Positions 1 to 5,888 of a stretch of 10,089 nt of DNA are shown piece after piece. Origin of the DNA: Bacteroidales bacterium UBA4073 (GTDB lineage: Bacteria > Bacteroidota > Bacteroidia > Bacteroidales > Tenuifilaceae); NCBI GenBank assembly GCA_002383425.1, contig DFYV01000166.1, forward strand, positions 1-10,089, read 5' to 3'. The translations under genes and the position numbers were made by a program. Every line of letters starts with the position of its first letter. Positions within the stretch are counted from its first letter, which is position 1. The notes under the pieces are model-generated. The model searched no databases. It was not told where the DNA came from and saw nothing but the letters and a program-made list of their open reading frames with translations.

Positions 1-7
1 TTCGTAA

Positions 8-20
8 TTTGAAATTCAAA
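8..20. repeat. Short palindrome TTTGAA-A-TTCAAA downstream of rnc
   Basis: A perfect 6-bp inverted repeat around a single base, 30 bp beyond the rnc stop. It is A/T-rich and has no adjacent T-run long enough to make it a convincing intrinsic terminator. It may be chance or belong to the next intergenic region, which continues outside the window. Confidence 0.3.
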
Positions 21-26
21 AGATAC

Positions 27-54
27 CAACCATCAACCGTCAACCATCAACTAC
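27..54. repeat. Heptamer tandem repeat abutting the rnc stop
   Basis: The unit CAACCAT (27-33) is followed by CAACCGT (34-40), CAACCAT (41-47) and a degenerate CAACTAC (48-54); the last unit contains the rnc stop codon (51-53 on the + strand). That is three near-perfect copies plus a partial one in the spacer downstream of rnc. Confidence 0.75.
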
Positions 55-821
55 TCATCGCTTTGCTCATTTTGCCTACTATTCAGTAATTCACTTTCGG
101 CTTCCTCAATACCAAGCATGGCAGCCTGCTGTTCTGCTTCCTTTTTCGTTTGACCTACGCCTCTGCCAATCTCCTTATCATCCCATAACAGCACTGCCTC
201 AAACTGAGGTTTCTGCTTATCGTTTCTATACTCATGAGTATTAAAAATTACCTTTACATGTAACTTTTGGGCTATTTCCAGGAGCCTGCTCTTATAGTCA
301 TGTTCAACGCTTTGCAGCTCGTCAAGGTTAATATACCGACGTAAAAAGTTATTGACCACCACATCGCTGGTAAACTTGAACCCCTTATCGATAAACATTG
401 CCCCTACGATAGCTTCAAGGGCGTTACCGTAAATATACTTTTGGTGAATCAGGGCACCATTGCTAACTTTAACCAGTTCAGGGATTCCAATGCTAATTGC
501 GAGCTGGTTCATGTTGCTACGGCTAACTATTTTGGCTCGCATTTTAGTCAGAAAGCCTTCATCGCTACTGGGGAACTCGGCAAATAGATAATCGGCAACA
601 ATGGCATCGAGTATGGCGTCGCCAAGATATTCAAGCCTTTCATTATCAACCCTTTGGCCTGGTGATGATATGAATGAGGTTGACCTATGAACCAGAGCCA
701 GCTTGTAAATATCAAGATCATCGGGAGTAACCCCCAAAATACTTTTAAGATTTTGATAAAATTTTTTATCGGCTGCAGGAAAACGCAACCAACGGAAAGG
801 CTTACTTAAAAATTTTAACAC
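51..821 (-). CDS. rnc: Ribonuclease III
   Basis: Double-strand-specific endoribonuclease that processes rRNA precursors and structured mRNAs in the cytoplasm. The 256-residue product has a catalytic domain (about residues 20-165) with the signature ERLEYLGDAILD (E61, E64, D68) and E88 in SSDEG. A C-terminal double-stranded-RNA-binding domain (about 173-241) ends in GVGQTKKEAEQQAA. The residue matching E. coli D114 is Asn133 in YGNALEA, while the E117 equivalent (E136) is present; from memory GNxxEA is usual in Bacteroidota, so I expect an active enzyme. The start codon is GTG, and no ATG lies between it and the fabF stop 9 bp upstream. The 9-bp gap and shared strand indicate co-transcription, and probably translational coupling, with fabF. 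The basic N-terminal tail before the catalytic core is longer than in E. coli. Identification is secure; the exact start is less so. Confidence 0.96.
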   Translation of the reverse strand: MLKFLSKPFRWLRFPAADKKFYQNLKSILGVTPDDLDIYKLALVHRSTSFISSPGQRVDNERLEYLGDAILDAIVADYLFAEFPSSDEGFLTKMRAKIVSRSNMNQLAISIGIPELVKVSNGALIHQKYIYGNALEAIVGAMFIDKGFKFTSDVVVNNFLRRYINLDELQSVEHDYKSRLLEIAQKLHVKVIFNTHEYRNDKQKPQFEAVLLWDDKEIGRGVGQTKKEAEQQAAMLGIEEAESELLNSRQNEQSDE

Positions 822-830
822 TTTGTAACC

Positions 831-2078
831 CTAGAGCTTTTTAAGAATGATTGAAGCATTATGACCACCAAAACCAAAGGTGTTACTTAACGCAGCCCGT
901 ACAGTTCTTTTTTGAGCCACATTTGGCGTAAGGTTAAGTCTGCTGTCAATTTCAGGATCAAGTTTTTTCAAGTTAATGGTAGGAGGAATCACCCCTTTGT
1001 AAACAGCCATAATTGAAGCAATAGCCTCAATGGCCCCTGCAGCACCTAATAGGTGACCGGTCATTGATTTTGTGGAGCTGATGTTCATCGAGTAGGCATG
1101 ATCACCAAAAACCTGCACAATGGCTTTGGCTTCAGCAATATCGCCAAGAGGCGTTGCTGTACCATGAACATTAATGTAGTCGATATCCTCTGGTTTCATG
1201 TTAGCATCACGTAAAGTGTTTTCCATAACCTTACGAGCGCCAAGTCCTTCAGGGTGAGGTGCTGTCAGGTGGTATGCATCGGCCGACATGCCACCTCCTG
1301 CCACCTCACAGTAAATCTTTGCCCCACGGGCTTTTGCGTGTTCATACTCCTCAAGGATAAGGCAACCAGCCCCTTCGCCCATCACAAAGCCATCGCGGGT
1401 AGCATCAAACGGACGGGAGGCAGTTTTGTACTCATCATTATTGGTTGATATGGCTTGGAGAGCATTAAAACCACCCATTCCAATTTCATTAACCGAGGCT
1501 TCGGAGCCTCCGGAAATTATAATATTGGCTTTGCCAGTACGAATTATATCAAGTGCACTGATAATGCTGTTAGTTGACGAGGCACAAGCCGAAACGGTTG
1601 AAAAGTTAGGACCACGGAAATCAAACTTCATGGAGATGTGCCCAGCCGCAATGTCAGCAATCATTCGGGGAATAAAAAAGGGGCTAAATCGGGGAGTTCC
1701 ATCGCCACCGAAATAGCCTCTTAGTTCCTCGGTAAGGGTCTGCAGTCCACCAATGCCTGATGCCCATATTACTCCGGCCATGTCGTGATCAATTGCATCA
1801 AGGTTAATACCCGAATCCTTCATGGCTTCATCAGCTGCCACCAGCGCAAATTGTGAGTAAGGATCAAGCTTTTTTACCTCTTTGCGGTCGAAGTACCTGT
1901 TTGGGTCAAAATTCTTTACCATACAGGCAAATTTGGTTTTGAATTTCGACGTGTCGAAACTTGTGATAAACTCACAACCACTAACTCCGTTTTCCAGGTT
2001 AGTCCAGTATTCCTGAACGTTATTCCCCAAGGGGTTAATGGTTCCAATACCTGTTATAACAACACGTTTCATCTCCAT
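831..2078 (-). CDS. fabF: Beta-ketoacyl-ACP synthase II
   Basis: Condensing enzyme of type II fatty-acid synthesis: it joins malonyl-ACP to acyl-ACP, elongating the chain by two carbons in the cytoplasm. The 415-residue product has the usual FabF length and the full thiolase-fold triad: the nucleophile Cys165 in TVSACASS, His305 in NVHGTATPLGD and His342 in KSMTGHLLGAAG, with Lys337 nearby. The C-terminal gating loop FGFGGHN is at about 401-407. The N-terminus MEMKRVVITGIGTINPLGN is typical, so the ATG at 2078 is favoured, although an in-frame ATG two codons later is possible. It lies 56 bp downstream of acpP, which encodes its carrier protein, and 9 bp upstream of rnc. Its stop is TAG, and rnc continues in the same reading frame after three further codons. 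Cys and both His point to FabF/FabB; the length and Thr-Gly-His context favour FabF. Confidence 0.97.
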   Translation of the reverse strand: MEMKRVVITGIGTINPLGNNVQEYWTNLENGVSGCEFITSFDTSKFKTKFACMVKNFDPNRYFDRKEVKKLDPYSQFALVAADEAMKDSGINLDAIDHDMAGVIWASGIGGLQTLTEELRGYFGGDGTPRFSPFFIPRMIADIAAGHISMKFDFRGPNFSTVSACASSTNSIISALDIIRTGKANIIISGGSEASVNEIGMGGFNALQAISTNNDEYKTASRPFDATRDGFVMGEGAGCLILEEYEHAKARGAKIYCEVAGGGMSADAYHLTAPHPEGLGARKVMENTLRDANMKPEDIDYINVHGTATPLGDIAEAKAIVQVFGDHAYSMNISSTKSMTGHLLGAAGAIEAIASIMAVYKGVIPPTINLKKLDPEIDSRLNLTPNVAQKRTVRAALSNTFGFGGHNASIILKKL

Positions 2079-2134
2079 AACTACAGAGTTTTAGTTAAAA
2101 AACCAAGATTTGCCTTACCGGTTAAAAAGTTCAA

Positions 2135-2371
2135 TTACTTGCTGTGCTCTTCAATGTACTTGATAGCATCACCAACGGTGCCGATCTTTTCTGCTTCTTC
2201 ATCGGGAATGGAAAGGTTGAATTCCTTTTCGAATTCCATAATCAGCTCAACGGTGTCAAGTGAATCGGCACCCAGATCGTTGGTAAAGCTAGCTTCGGGA
2301 GTTACTTCGTTCTCATCAACTCCAAGCTTGTCAACAATGATCGACTTAACTCTAGTTGCAATGTCAGACAT
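2135..2371 (-). CDS. acpP: Acyl carrier protein
   Basis: Small acidic carrier that holds growing acyl chains as thioesters on a 4'-phosphopantetheine arm during fatty-acid synthesis and donates them to lipid A and phospholipid acyltransferases. At 78 residues it has the standard ACP length. The attachment site is Ser37 in LGADSLDTVELIM, the canonical DSL motif, followed by the acidic recognition helix II (ELIMEFEKEF). Asp and Glu dominate the rest of the protein, as in other primary-metabolism ACPs. It is the first gene of the minus-strand cluster acpP-fabF-rnc and is divergent from purN. The ATG is preceded by an A/T-rich leader with no Shine-Dalgarno sequence, which is normal for Bacteroidota. 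A -7-like element at 2461-2468 and a hairpin at 2428-2448 lie upstream. Confidence 0.98.
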   Translation of the reverse strand: MSDIATRVKSIIVDKLGVDENEVTPEASFTNDLGADSLDTVELIMEFEKEFNLSIPDEEAEKIGTVGDAIKYIEEHSK

Positions 2372-2427
2372 AGTTTTAAAATTTAGTTAGTAAATCGTGT
2401 TTTCAAATCACTAAGAATATCATTTTT

Positions 2428-2448
2428 CATCTGAAAATAAATCAGATG
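2428..2448 (-). promoter_or_regulatory. Hairpin in the presumed acpP leader
   Basis: CATCTGA (2428-2434) and its exact complement TCAGATG (2442-2448) form a 7-bp stem with a 7-base A/T loop. If transcription starts from the -7 element at 2461-2468, the stem would form within about the first 30 bases of the acpP-fabF-rnc transcript. It could stabilise the 5' end of the mRNA. As DNA, the same inverted repeat could instead be an operator. Confidence 0.45.
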
Positions 2449-2460
2449 GTAGAAACGTGG

Positions 2461-2468
2461 CAAAAGTA
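2461..2468 (-). promoter_or_regulatory. -7 promoter element for acpP-fabF-rnc
   Basis: Read on the minus strand this is TACTTTTG, an exact match to TAnnTTTG. It would give a start near 2456 and a leader of about 85 bases to the acpP ATG. No good TTTG -33 element is seen at the expected 19-21 base spacing. The same bases with flank (CAAAAGTAATT on the + strand) recur before the CPBP gene at 5811-5821. Confidence 0.5.
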
Positions 2469-2481
2469 ATTTTTTTGTTTA

Positions 2482-2489
2482 TATTTTTG
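2482..2489 (+). promoter_or_regulatory. -7 promoter element, candidate purN promoter 1
   Basis: TATTTTTG matches TAnnTTTG exactly and would give a start near 2494 and a leader of about 55 bases. The -33 position (about 2458-2461) carries only a poor match and falls on the edge of the acpP -7 element, so the two promoters would compete for the same DNA. Confidence 0.4.
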
Positions 2490-2509
2490 ACCCTCGTTAA
2501 CAATTTTTT

Positions 2510-2541
2510 TTTGACAGTCGTTTAAATTTAATTTATATCTG
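2510..2541 (+). promoter_or_regulatory. Candidate purN promoter 2 with near-zero leader
   Basis: TTTG at 2510-2513 is followed after 20 bases by TATATCTG at 2534-2541 (one mismatch to TAnnTTTG), so both elements and the spacing fit the Bacteroidota consensus. Transcription would start within a few bases of the purN ATG at 2549. It is a better two-part match than promoter 1, but it implies an almost leaderless mRNA. Confidence 0.4.
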
Positions 2542-2548
2542 TCTGTTT

Positions 2549-3121
2549 ATGTGTAATTTAGCAATTTTTGCTTCGGGTTCAGGTTCTAATGCTGAGAATA
2601 TAGCTACCTACTTTAGTGCTAACCCCAATGTGTGCATAGCCCTTATAGCAACAGAAAATAGTAACGCCTACGTTCTTGAAAGGGCTAAGCGTTTGGCCAT
2701 ACCCACACACCTTTTCACCATGGATGAGCTAAAAAGCGGAGAGGTTCTGAGTAAGCTTACTGGGCAAAACATCAATTTTGTTGTACTGGCAGGTTTCCTG
2801 AAAATGATTCCTTCGGAAATGGTTCGGCATTTCAATAAACGAATTGTAAATATTCATCCAGCACTTCTCCCTAAATATGGGGGAAAGGGCATGTATGGCA
2901 TGCGGGTTCATAGCGCAGTAATTGAAGCAGGGGAAAAAGAATCGGGCATAACCATTCACTACGTGAATGAGCATTACGATGAGGGTGATATAATTTTCCA
3001 GGCACGATGCTCGGTTCTATCACACGATACCCCAGAATCGCTTGCTCAAAAGGTGCATCAGCTCGAATGGAAGTACTACCCAATAATTATTGAACAACTT
3101 TTACACGATAAGTGCCATTAG
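2549..3121 (+). CDS. purN: Phosphoribosylglycinamide formyltransferase
   Basis: Transfers a formyl group from 10-formyltetrahydrofolate to glycinamide ribonucleotide, the third step of de novo purine synthesis, in the cytoplasm. The 190-residue product is of usual PurN length. The phosphate-binding loop is ASGSGSN (residues 8-14). The catalytic residues of the family are all present: Asn101 and His103 in NIHPALLP, and Asp144 in EHYDEGDII. The loop YGGKGMYGMRVH after the active site fits the PurN family. The start ATG at 2549 places the conserved first strand LAIFASGSG at the right distance, so no upstream start is needed. It is divergent from acpP, and its TAG stop is nested with the TAA stop of the facing lipoprotein gene (shared bases 3118-3121). 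No other purine gene is visible nearby. Confidence 0.96.
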   Translation: MCNLAIFASGSGSNAENIATYFSANPNVCIALIATENSNAYVLERAKRLAIPTHLFTMDELKSGEVLSKLTGQNINFVVLAGFLKMIPSEMVRHFNKRIVNIHPALLPKYGGKGMYGMRVHSAVIEAGEKESGITIHYVNEHYDEGDIIFQARCSVLSHDTPESLAQKVHQLEWKYYPIIIEQLLHDKCH

Positions 3122-3804
3122 TCTTCGACAATTCGTTTGCCAAAGTTCAGATGAACACCCAATGAAAAGGTAACGGGAGCGCTATCCCAATACCTTTTAT
3201 CGTAATCCCTGAGTGGAACTGAAAAACCAATGTTACCCACAAACCTCAACCGTTTGTAGCCCAGTTTCCCTACTATGCCAGGTTCGTAAAACCAGTTTTT
3301 CTGCGGGCCTATATCAACCAACGAAAGTCGACTTATTACGCTTAGGTCGAGCCAATCGTTACAAAACCCCAAGGCTGGTTGAATGAACCACCTGTTGAAT
3401 CTTACATCCTGATCGCCATTCCAGATAATATCCCGGAAATTAGTAGGAGCCATTCCAACACCTCCGCCGGCATAAATCTCAAATATGCCCATATCGCTGA
3501 AACGTTCTGTATAGCCTACTGCTCCCTCAAGTAATTTATGCTTTTCAATCAATTCAATATCTCCATCATCATCCTCTTGTTTGCTCTGCAGGTATTGACC
3601 GTTTAAAATTATTCCAATGTTATCGGTAATGGCTACTGCCGCTTGACCCTCAAAGCCAGTTGAACCAACCCATGCATTCACCTGAGCATCGCCCTTGTTG
3701 CGCAGCAAAGGGCTGTTGAAGGTGTTGGGTATATACGCTATATTGCATGCTTGCAATAGCAAAACGAGAAGAAGCATGCAGAGTAAAGCCTTATTCCTTT
3801 TCAT
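3118..3804 (-). CDS. Outer-membrane beta-barrel-like lipoprotein, function unknown
   Basis: The N-terminus MKRNKALLCMLLLVLLLQAC is a type II (lipoprotein) signal peptide: two basic residues, a long Leu-rich core and a lipobox-like LLQAC. The mature protein would begin at that Cys. No acidic surface-export signal (K/Q followed by D/E residues) follows the Cys, so the lipid anchor may face the periplasm. The body has alternating hydrophobic/polar strands rich in Gly, Tyr and Trp (AWVGSTGFEGQAAVAI, GIFEIYAGGGVGMA) and ends in SLGVHLNFGKRIVED, which resembles a small outer-membrane beta-barrel. An acidic loop (EDDDGDIELIE) could be a surface turn. I do not recognise a named family. Starting at 3804 gives the cleaner signal peptide; an in-frame ATG at 3813 would add MFT. 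The gene is monocistronic on its strand here and faces purN. CDS identity is firm; function is not known. Confidence 0.88.
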   Translation of the reverse strand: MKRNKALLCMLLLVLLLQACNIAYIPNTFNSPLLRNKGDAQVNAWVGSTGFEGQAAVAITDNIGIILNGQYLQSKQEDDDGDIELIEKHKLLEGAVGYTERFSDMGIFEIYAGGGVGMAPTNFRDIIWNGDQDVRFNRWFIQPALGFCNDWLDLSVISRLSLVDIGPQKNWFYEPGIVGKLGYKRLRFVGNIGFSVPLRDYDKRYWDSAPVTFSLGVHLNFGKRIVED

Positions 3805-3813
3805 TGTAAACAT

Positions 3814-4171
3814 GCCTACAAATTTTAAAAGGCAAGTTAAGGTAATGTTATCTAAATGTCAAGAAGGTATTCCCATTGTAAAAAACTATTTTTCAACCGA
3901 AATTAATTTATTAAGTTAAACAGTATCAGCACTTTATTTTCATTCGTTTTTGTGTTTTTACAATATCATGGGTGTTTCAGTTTACTCCCAGAAATGTTTT
4001 AGAGCCATTTATAATGAAAGCAAAGTTTGACGGGCACTTCAAATTAACACATTAATTTTTAGCTAAATCCCTTTAATTTTTTTTGCGAATAGCATTGATT
4101 TTTTCATTTCTTTACTTATATTCGCAAGTGATAAGCCTTTATGGTTCAGAGCAAAACAAAATTAAAACGTC
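3814..4171. other. Non-coding divergent intergenic region, A/T-rich
   Basis: This gap separates the start of the lipoprotein gene (-) from the start of the helical-protein gene (+). It contains runs of T and A but no convincing ORF; an in-frame TTG reading from 4083 is only an alternate-frame overlap with the next gene. A reasonable promoter for the plus-strand gene sits at 4094-4124. On the minus side only a degenerate TAAAATTTG (3827 down to 3819) lies just before the lipoprotein start. I saw no tRNA, strong hairpin or repeat. A small RNA between about 3900 and 4080 cannot be excluded, but nothing visible supports one. Confidence 0.6.
4094..4124 (+). promoter_or_regulatory. Candidate Bacteroidota promoter for the helical-protein gene
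   Basis: ATTG at 4094-4097 (consensus TTTG) is followed after 19 bases by TATATTCG at 4117-4124 (consensus TAnnTTTG, one mismatch). The spacing matches the Bacteroidota vegetative promoter. Transcription would begin near 4129, giving a leader of about 40 bases before the ATG at 4172. In such A/T-rich DNA a chance match is possible. Confidence 0.35.
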
Positions 4172-4903
4172 ATGCCTTACCGCCGATTACCTAACACCGA
4201 TAGTGCTCGCCTCCGGGCGCTCAAGGCAGCTTGCAATATGGGTAAAAAAACTCCCCCGCAGGGGTTAGCCTATTCGCAGGCTACATTTTCAAAGGTGGAG
4301 CTATTCATAAACTCGTTTGAAAAGGCCATTGCGCATTACAAAGCGGCCTACGATACACAGGTTGAACGAAGCAAGGACTACCAGCAAATGCTAAAAAAAG
4401 CAAAACTCTACCTTTCGCACTTTATCCAGGTGGTTAACATGGCCATAGCGCGTGGTGAACTTCAACCAACAGTTCGAGAGTTTTACGGCATGGATATTGA
4501 TGAATCGAAGTTACCAACCCTTAACACCGAAAAAGAACTTATTGAGTGGGGGAAAAAAATTATTGATGGCGAAATGGCTCGTATGCGCAAGGGGATGACA
4601 CCAATTACAAACCCCACAATTGCTGTGGTTAAAGTTCGATACGACCAGTTCCTCGAAGCCTATAACTACCAAAAAGTGCTGCAGCACAATACCCAACGAA
4701 TGCTGAACGAGCTGAACGTACTCAGGGAAAAAGCTGACGAGATAATCCTTGATATATGGAACGAGGTAGAAGAGCATTACAAGGACCTGCCCGATGAAGA
4801 GCGAAGGGTAAAAGCAGGTGCCTACGGACTGGTTTACGTTTACCGTAAAAACGAAATCAAGGGATTACCGCTAATCGAAAGCACCATTCCCCGATTGTTC
4901 TGA
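4172..4903 (+). CDS. Uncharacterised helical cytoplasmic protein
   Basis: Function unknown. The 243-residue product has no signal peptide and no membrane segment. It is rich in charged residues and appears mostly alpha-helical: long helices are likely at about 40-95, 120-140 and 150-205, with coiled-coil-like stretches (HNTQRMLNELNVLREKADEI). It starts with a basic segment, MPYRRLPNTDSARLRALKAA, and ends with a more beta-like tail, GAYGLVYVYRKNEIKGLPL. I recall similar Bacteroidales hypothetical proteins sharing the RRLPNTD start and the ADEIILDIWNEVEE segment, so it is probably a conserved family of that order; this is memory, not a search. The ATG at 4172 is preceded by an A-rich leader without Shine-Dalgarno, normal for the phylum. 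Its last 33 bases overlap the 3' end of the opposing membrane-protease gene. A structural or scaffold role is possible but unproven. Confidence 0.85.
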   Translation: MPYRRLPNTDSARLRALKAACNMGKKTPPQGLAYSQATFSKVELFINSFEKAIAHYKAAYDTQVERSKDYQQMLKKAKLYLSHFIQVVNMAIARGELQPTVREFYGMDIDESKLPTLNTEKELIEWGKKIIDGEMARMRKGMTPITNPTIAVVKVRYDQFLEAYNYQKVLQHNTQRMLNELNVLREKADEIILDIWNEVEEHYKDLPDEERRVKAGAYGLVYVYRKNEIKGLPLIESTIPRLF

Positions 4904-5794
4904 TTTTCTGCTCCTTCCGATTTCCCTTTCTATGCTAACTATTAGCAGGATAGATACTATTAAGCTTACTATTCCAAAAAGCCAAATATCGCTTAGACCC
5001 CCGAAATTCTCAATTCTGTCATCAACTGCGCCTAATCCCATAAGCATGTACCCCGTGGCTGCCATTGCATTGTTAAAGAAATGCGCTGCAATGGGTACCC
5101 AAATACTTCCAGTAACTTCAAGTAGATACCCAAAGGCAACCCCCAGGGCAAAACGGGGTATAAACCCCTGAAACTGCAAGTGAATAGCGCTAAATAATGC
5201 TGCTGCAATTACAATTCCTGTCCAACGCGATCGCGTTTGCTCAACAATCCGGCGCTGAAGAATTCCACGAAAAATAAACTCCTCCCCGAAAGCTGGTAAA
5301 ACAGCTACCATTACAATGTTAAAAAGGTATGTCCCAAAGTTTTTAGTTACTAAAAAAGTTTTAGTTAGGCCCTCGGCATTTCTTTCCATTTCGAGCATCC
5401 AGTCGCTCAGGGGGATTAGCTGATTTACCGATGCCAGTAAGTTTACAGCAGGAAGCGAAACAACTACTACAAGAATTGTCAATAAAACTATGTTGATATT
5501 AACCTTTTTAAAACCCAAATAGTTCCATGGCTTTTTTGAAAATAGAAAGGCTGAAAGTAATGCAGGAAATATGAAAATTCCGATAGTTTGAAGTACTTGT
5601 ATCAACTTTAGGGCATTAATGGCATCGACAGTAAGGTTAACTCCCTGAACTACTTGCATACCCGATACCCCAAATATCATCCCGGATAGCTTAATTCCCA
5701 TCCAGGAGAAGATTAAGGAGCTAATAAGGATAATTACCCCAAAAATAATCATCTTTATAATTCCCGAGGCGGATTCAAAAAAACCAGGTTTCAT
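4871..5794 (-). CDS. CPBP family intramembrane metalloprotease
   Basis: Multi-pass membrane protein of the CPBP (CAAX protease and bacteriocin-processing / Abi) family. From the ATG at 5794 it has 307 residues and about eight hydrophobic segments, with both short ends polar. The family motifs are intact: EExxxR in FGEEFIFRGILQRR (E171, E172, R176), FxxxH in ALFSAIHLQFQG (H205) and HxxxN in AAHFFNNAM (H238, N242); these form the putative metal-binding active site inside the membrane. The substrate is unknown; bacterial members range from peptide-processing enzymes to proteins with no shown proteolysis. An in-frame ATG at 5824 would add ten residues, but a -7 promoter element at 5811-5818 lies within that extension, so 5794 (MKPGFFESASG) is preferred. 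It is divergent from dusB and overlaps the helical-protein gene by 33 bp at its 3' end. It does not group with a bacteriocin or immunity gene here. Confidence 0.93.
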   Translation of the reverse strand: MKPGFFESASGIIKMIIFGVIILISSLIFSWMGIKLSGMIFGVSGMQVVQGVNLTVDAINALKLIQVLQTIGIFIFPALLSAFLFSKKPWNYLGFKKVNINIVLLTILVVVVSLPAVNLLASVNQLIPLSDWMLEMERNAEGLTKTFLVTKNFGTYLFNIVMVAVLPAFGEEFIFRGILQRRIVEQTRSRWTGIVIAAALFSAIHLQFQGFIPRFALGVAFGYLLEVTGSIWVPIAAHFFNNAMAATGYMLMGLGAVDDRIENFGGLSDIWLFGIVSLIVSILLIVSIEREIGRSRKSEQSGNGAFD

Positions 5795-5810
5795 AGCATA
5801 ATGGTTTCCA

Positions 5811-5818
5811 CAAAAGTA
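5811..5818 (-). promoter_or_regulatory. -7 promoter element for the CPBP protease gene
   Basis: On the minus strand the bases read TACTTTTG, an exact TAnnTTTG match and identical to the element before acpP. The predicted start near 5806 lies downstream of the in-frame ATG at 5824 and about 11 bases before the ATG at 5794, which decides the start codon in favour of 5794. The -33 element is weak. Confidence 0.5.
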
Positions 5819-5862
5819 ATTCATATCAACTTACATAAACCGCTTTAAACGTTTTCTTTTAA

Positions 5863-5870
5863 TATTTTTG
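5863..5870 (+). promoter_or_regulatory. -7 promoter element for dusB
   Basis: TATTTTTG is an exact TAnnTTTG match. Its last three bases are the TTG that would otherwise be a possible upstream start codon. Transcription would begin near 5875, about 14 bases before the ATG at 5889, so the ATG is the likely start. No clear -33 element is visible. Confidence 0.5.
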
Positions 5871-5888
5871 CTGCGCAAAACCGATGGC

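Noticed and set aside
1254..1716. Plus-strand frames antisense to fabF
   Set aside because: They mirror the fully conserved fabF coding sequence, and neither has recognisable domains or its own start context.
2094..2128. Direct repeat GTTAAAAA in the acpP-fabF gap (2094-2101 and 2121-2128)
   Set aside because: Eight A/T-rich bases repeated once in a 56-bp spacer is within chance expectation, and no regulatory meaning can be assigned.
2404..2424. Six-codon upstream ORF (MIFLVI) on the minus strand in the acpP leader
   Set aside because: It is very short, with no start context or repeated codons suggesting a leader peptide; such frames are expected by chance in A/T-rich DNA.
3695..3919. Plus-strand frame whose start (MLRSKGLLKVLGIYAILHAC) looks like a lipoprotein signal peptide
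   Set aside because: It is antisense to the real lipoprotein's signal-peptide region and runs into low-complexity intergenic DNA, with no family resemblance. The apparent lipobox is a mirror-strand coincidence.
4157..4164. Minus-strand TAATTTTG resembling a -7 element
   Set aside because: It is more than 350 bases from the lipoprotein start it would serve and lies in an A-rich leader where chance matches are common.
4083..4268. TTG-started 61-residue frame upstream of and overlapping the helical-protein gene
   Set aside because: It uses a different frame, has no conserved features, and its second half is only the out-of-frame reading of the real gene's start.
4871..5794. CPBP protein as part of a bacteriocin, abortive-infection or toxin-immunity locus
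   Set aside because: The family includes such proteins, but the neighbours are housekeeping genes and no peptide precursor, transporter or sensor pair is nearby.
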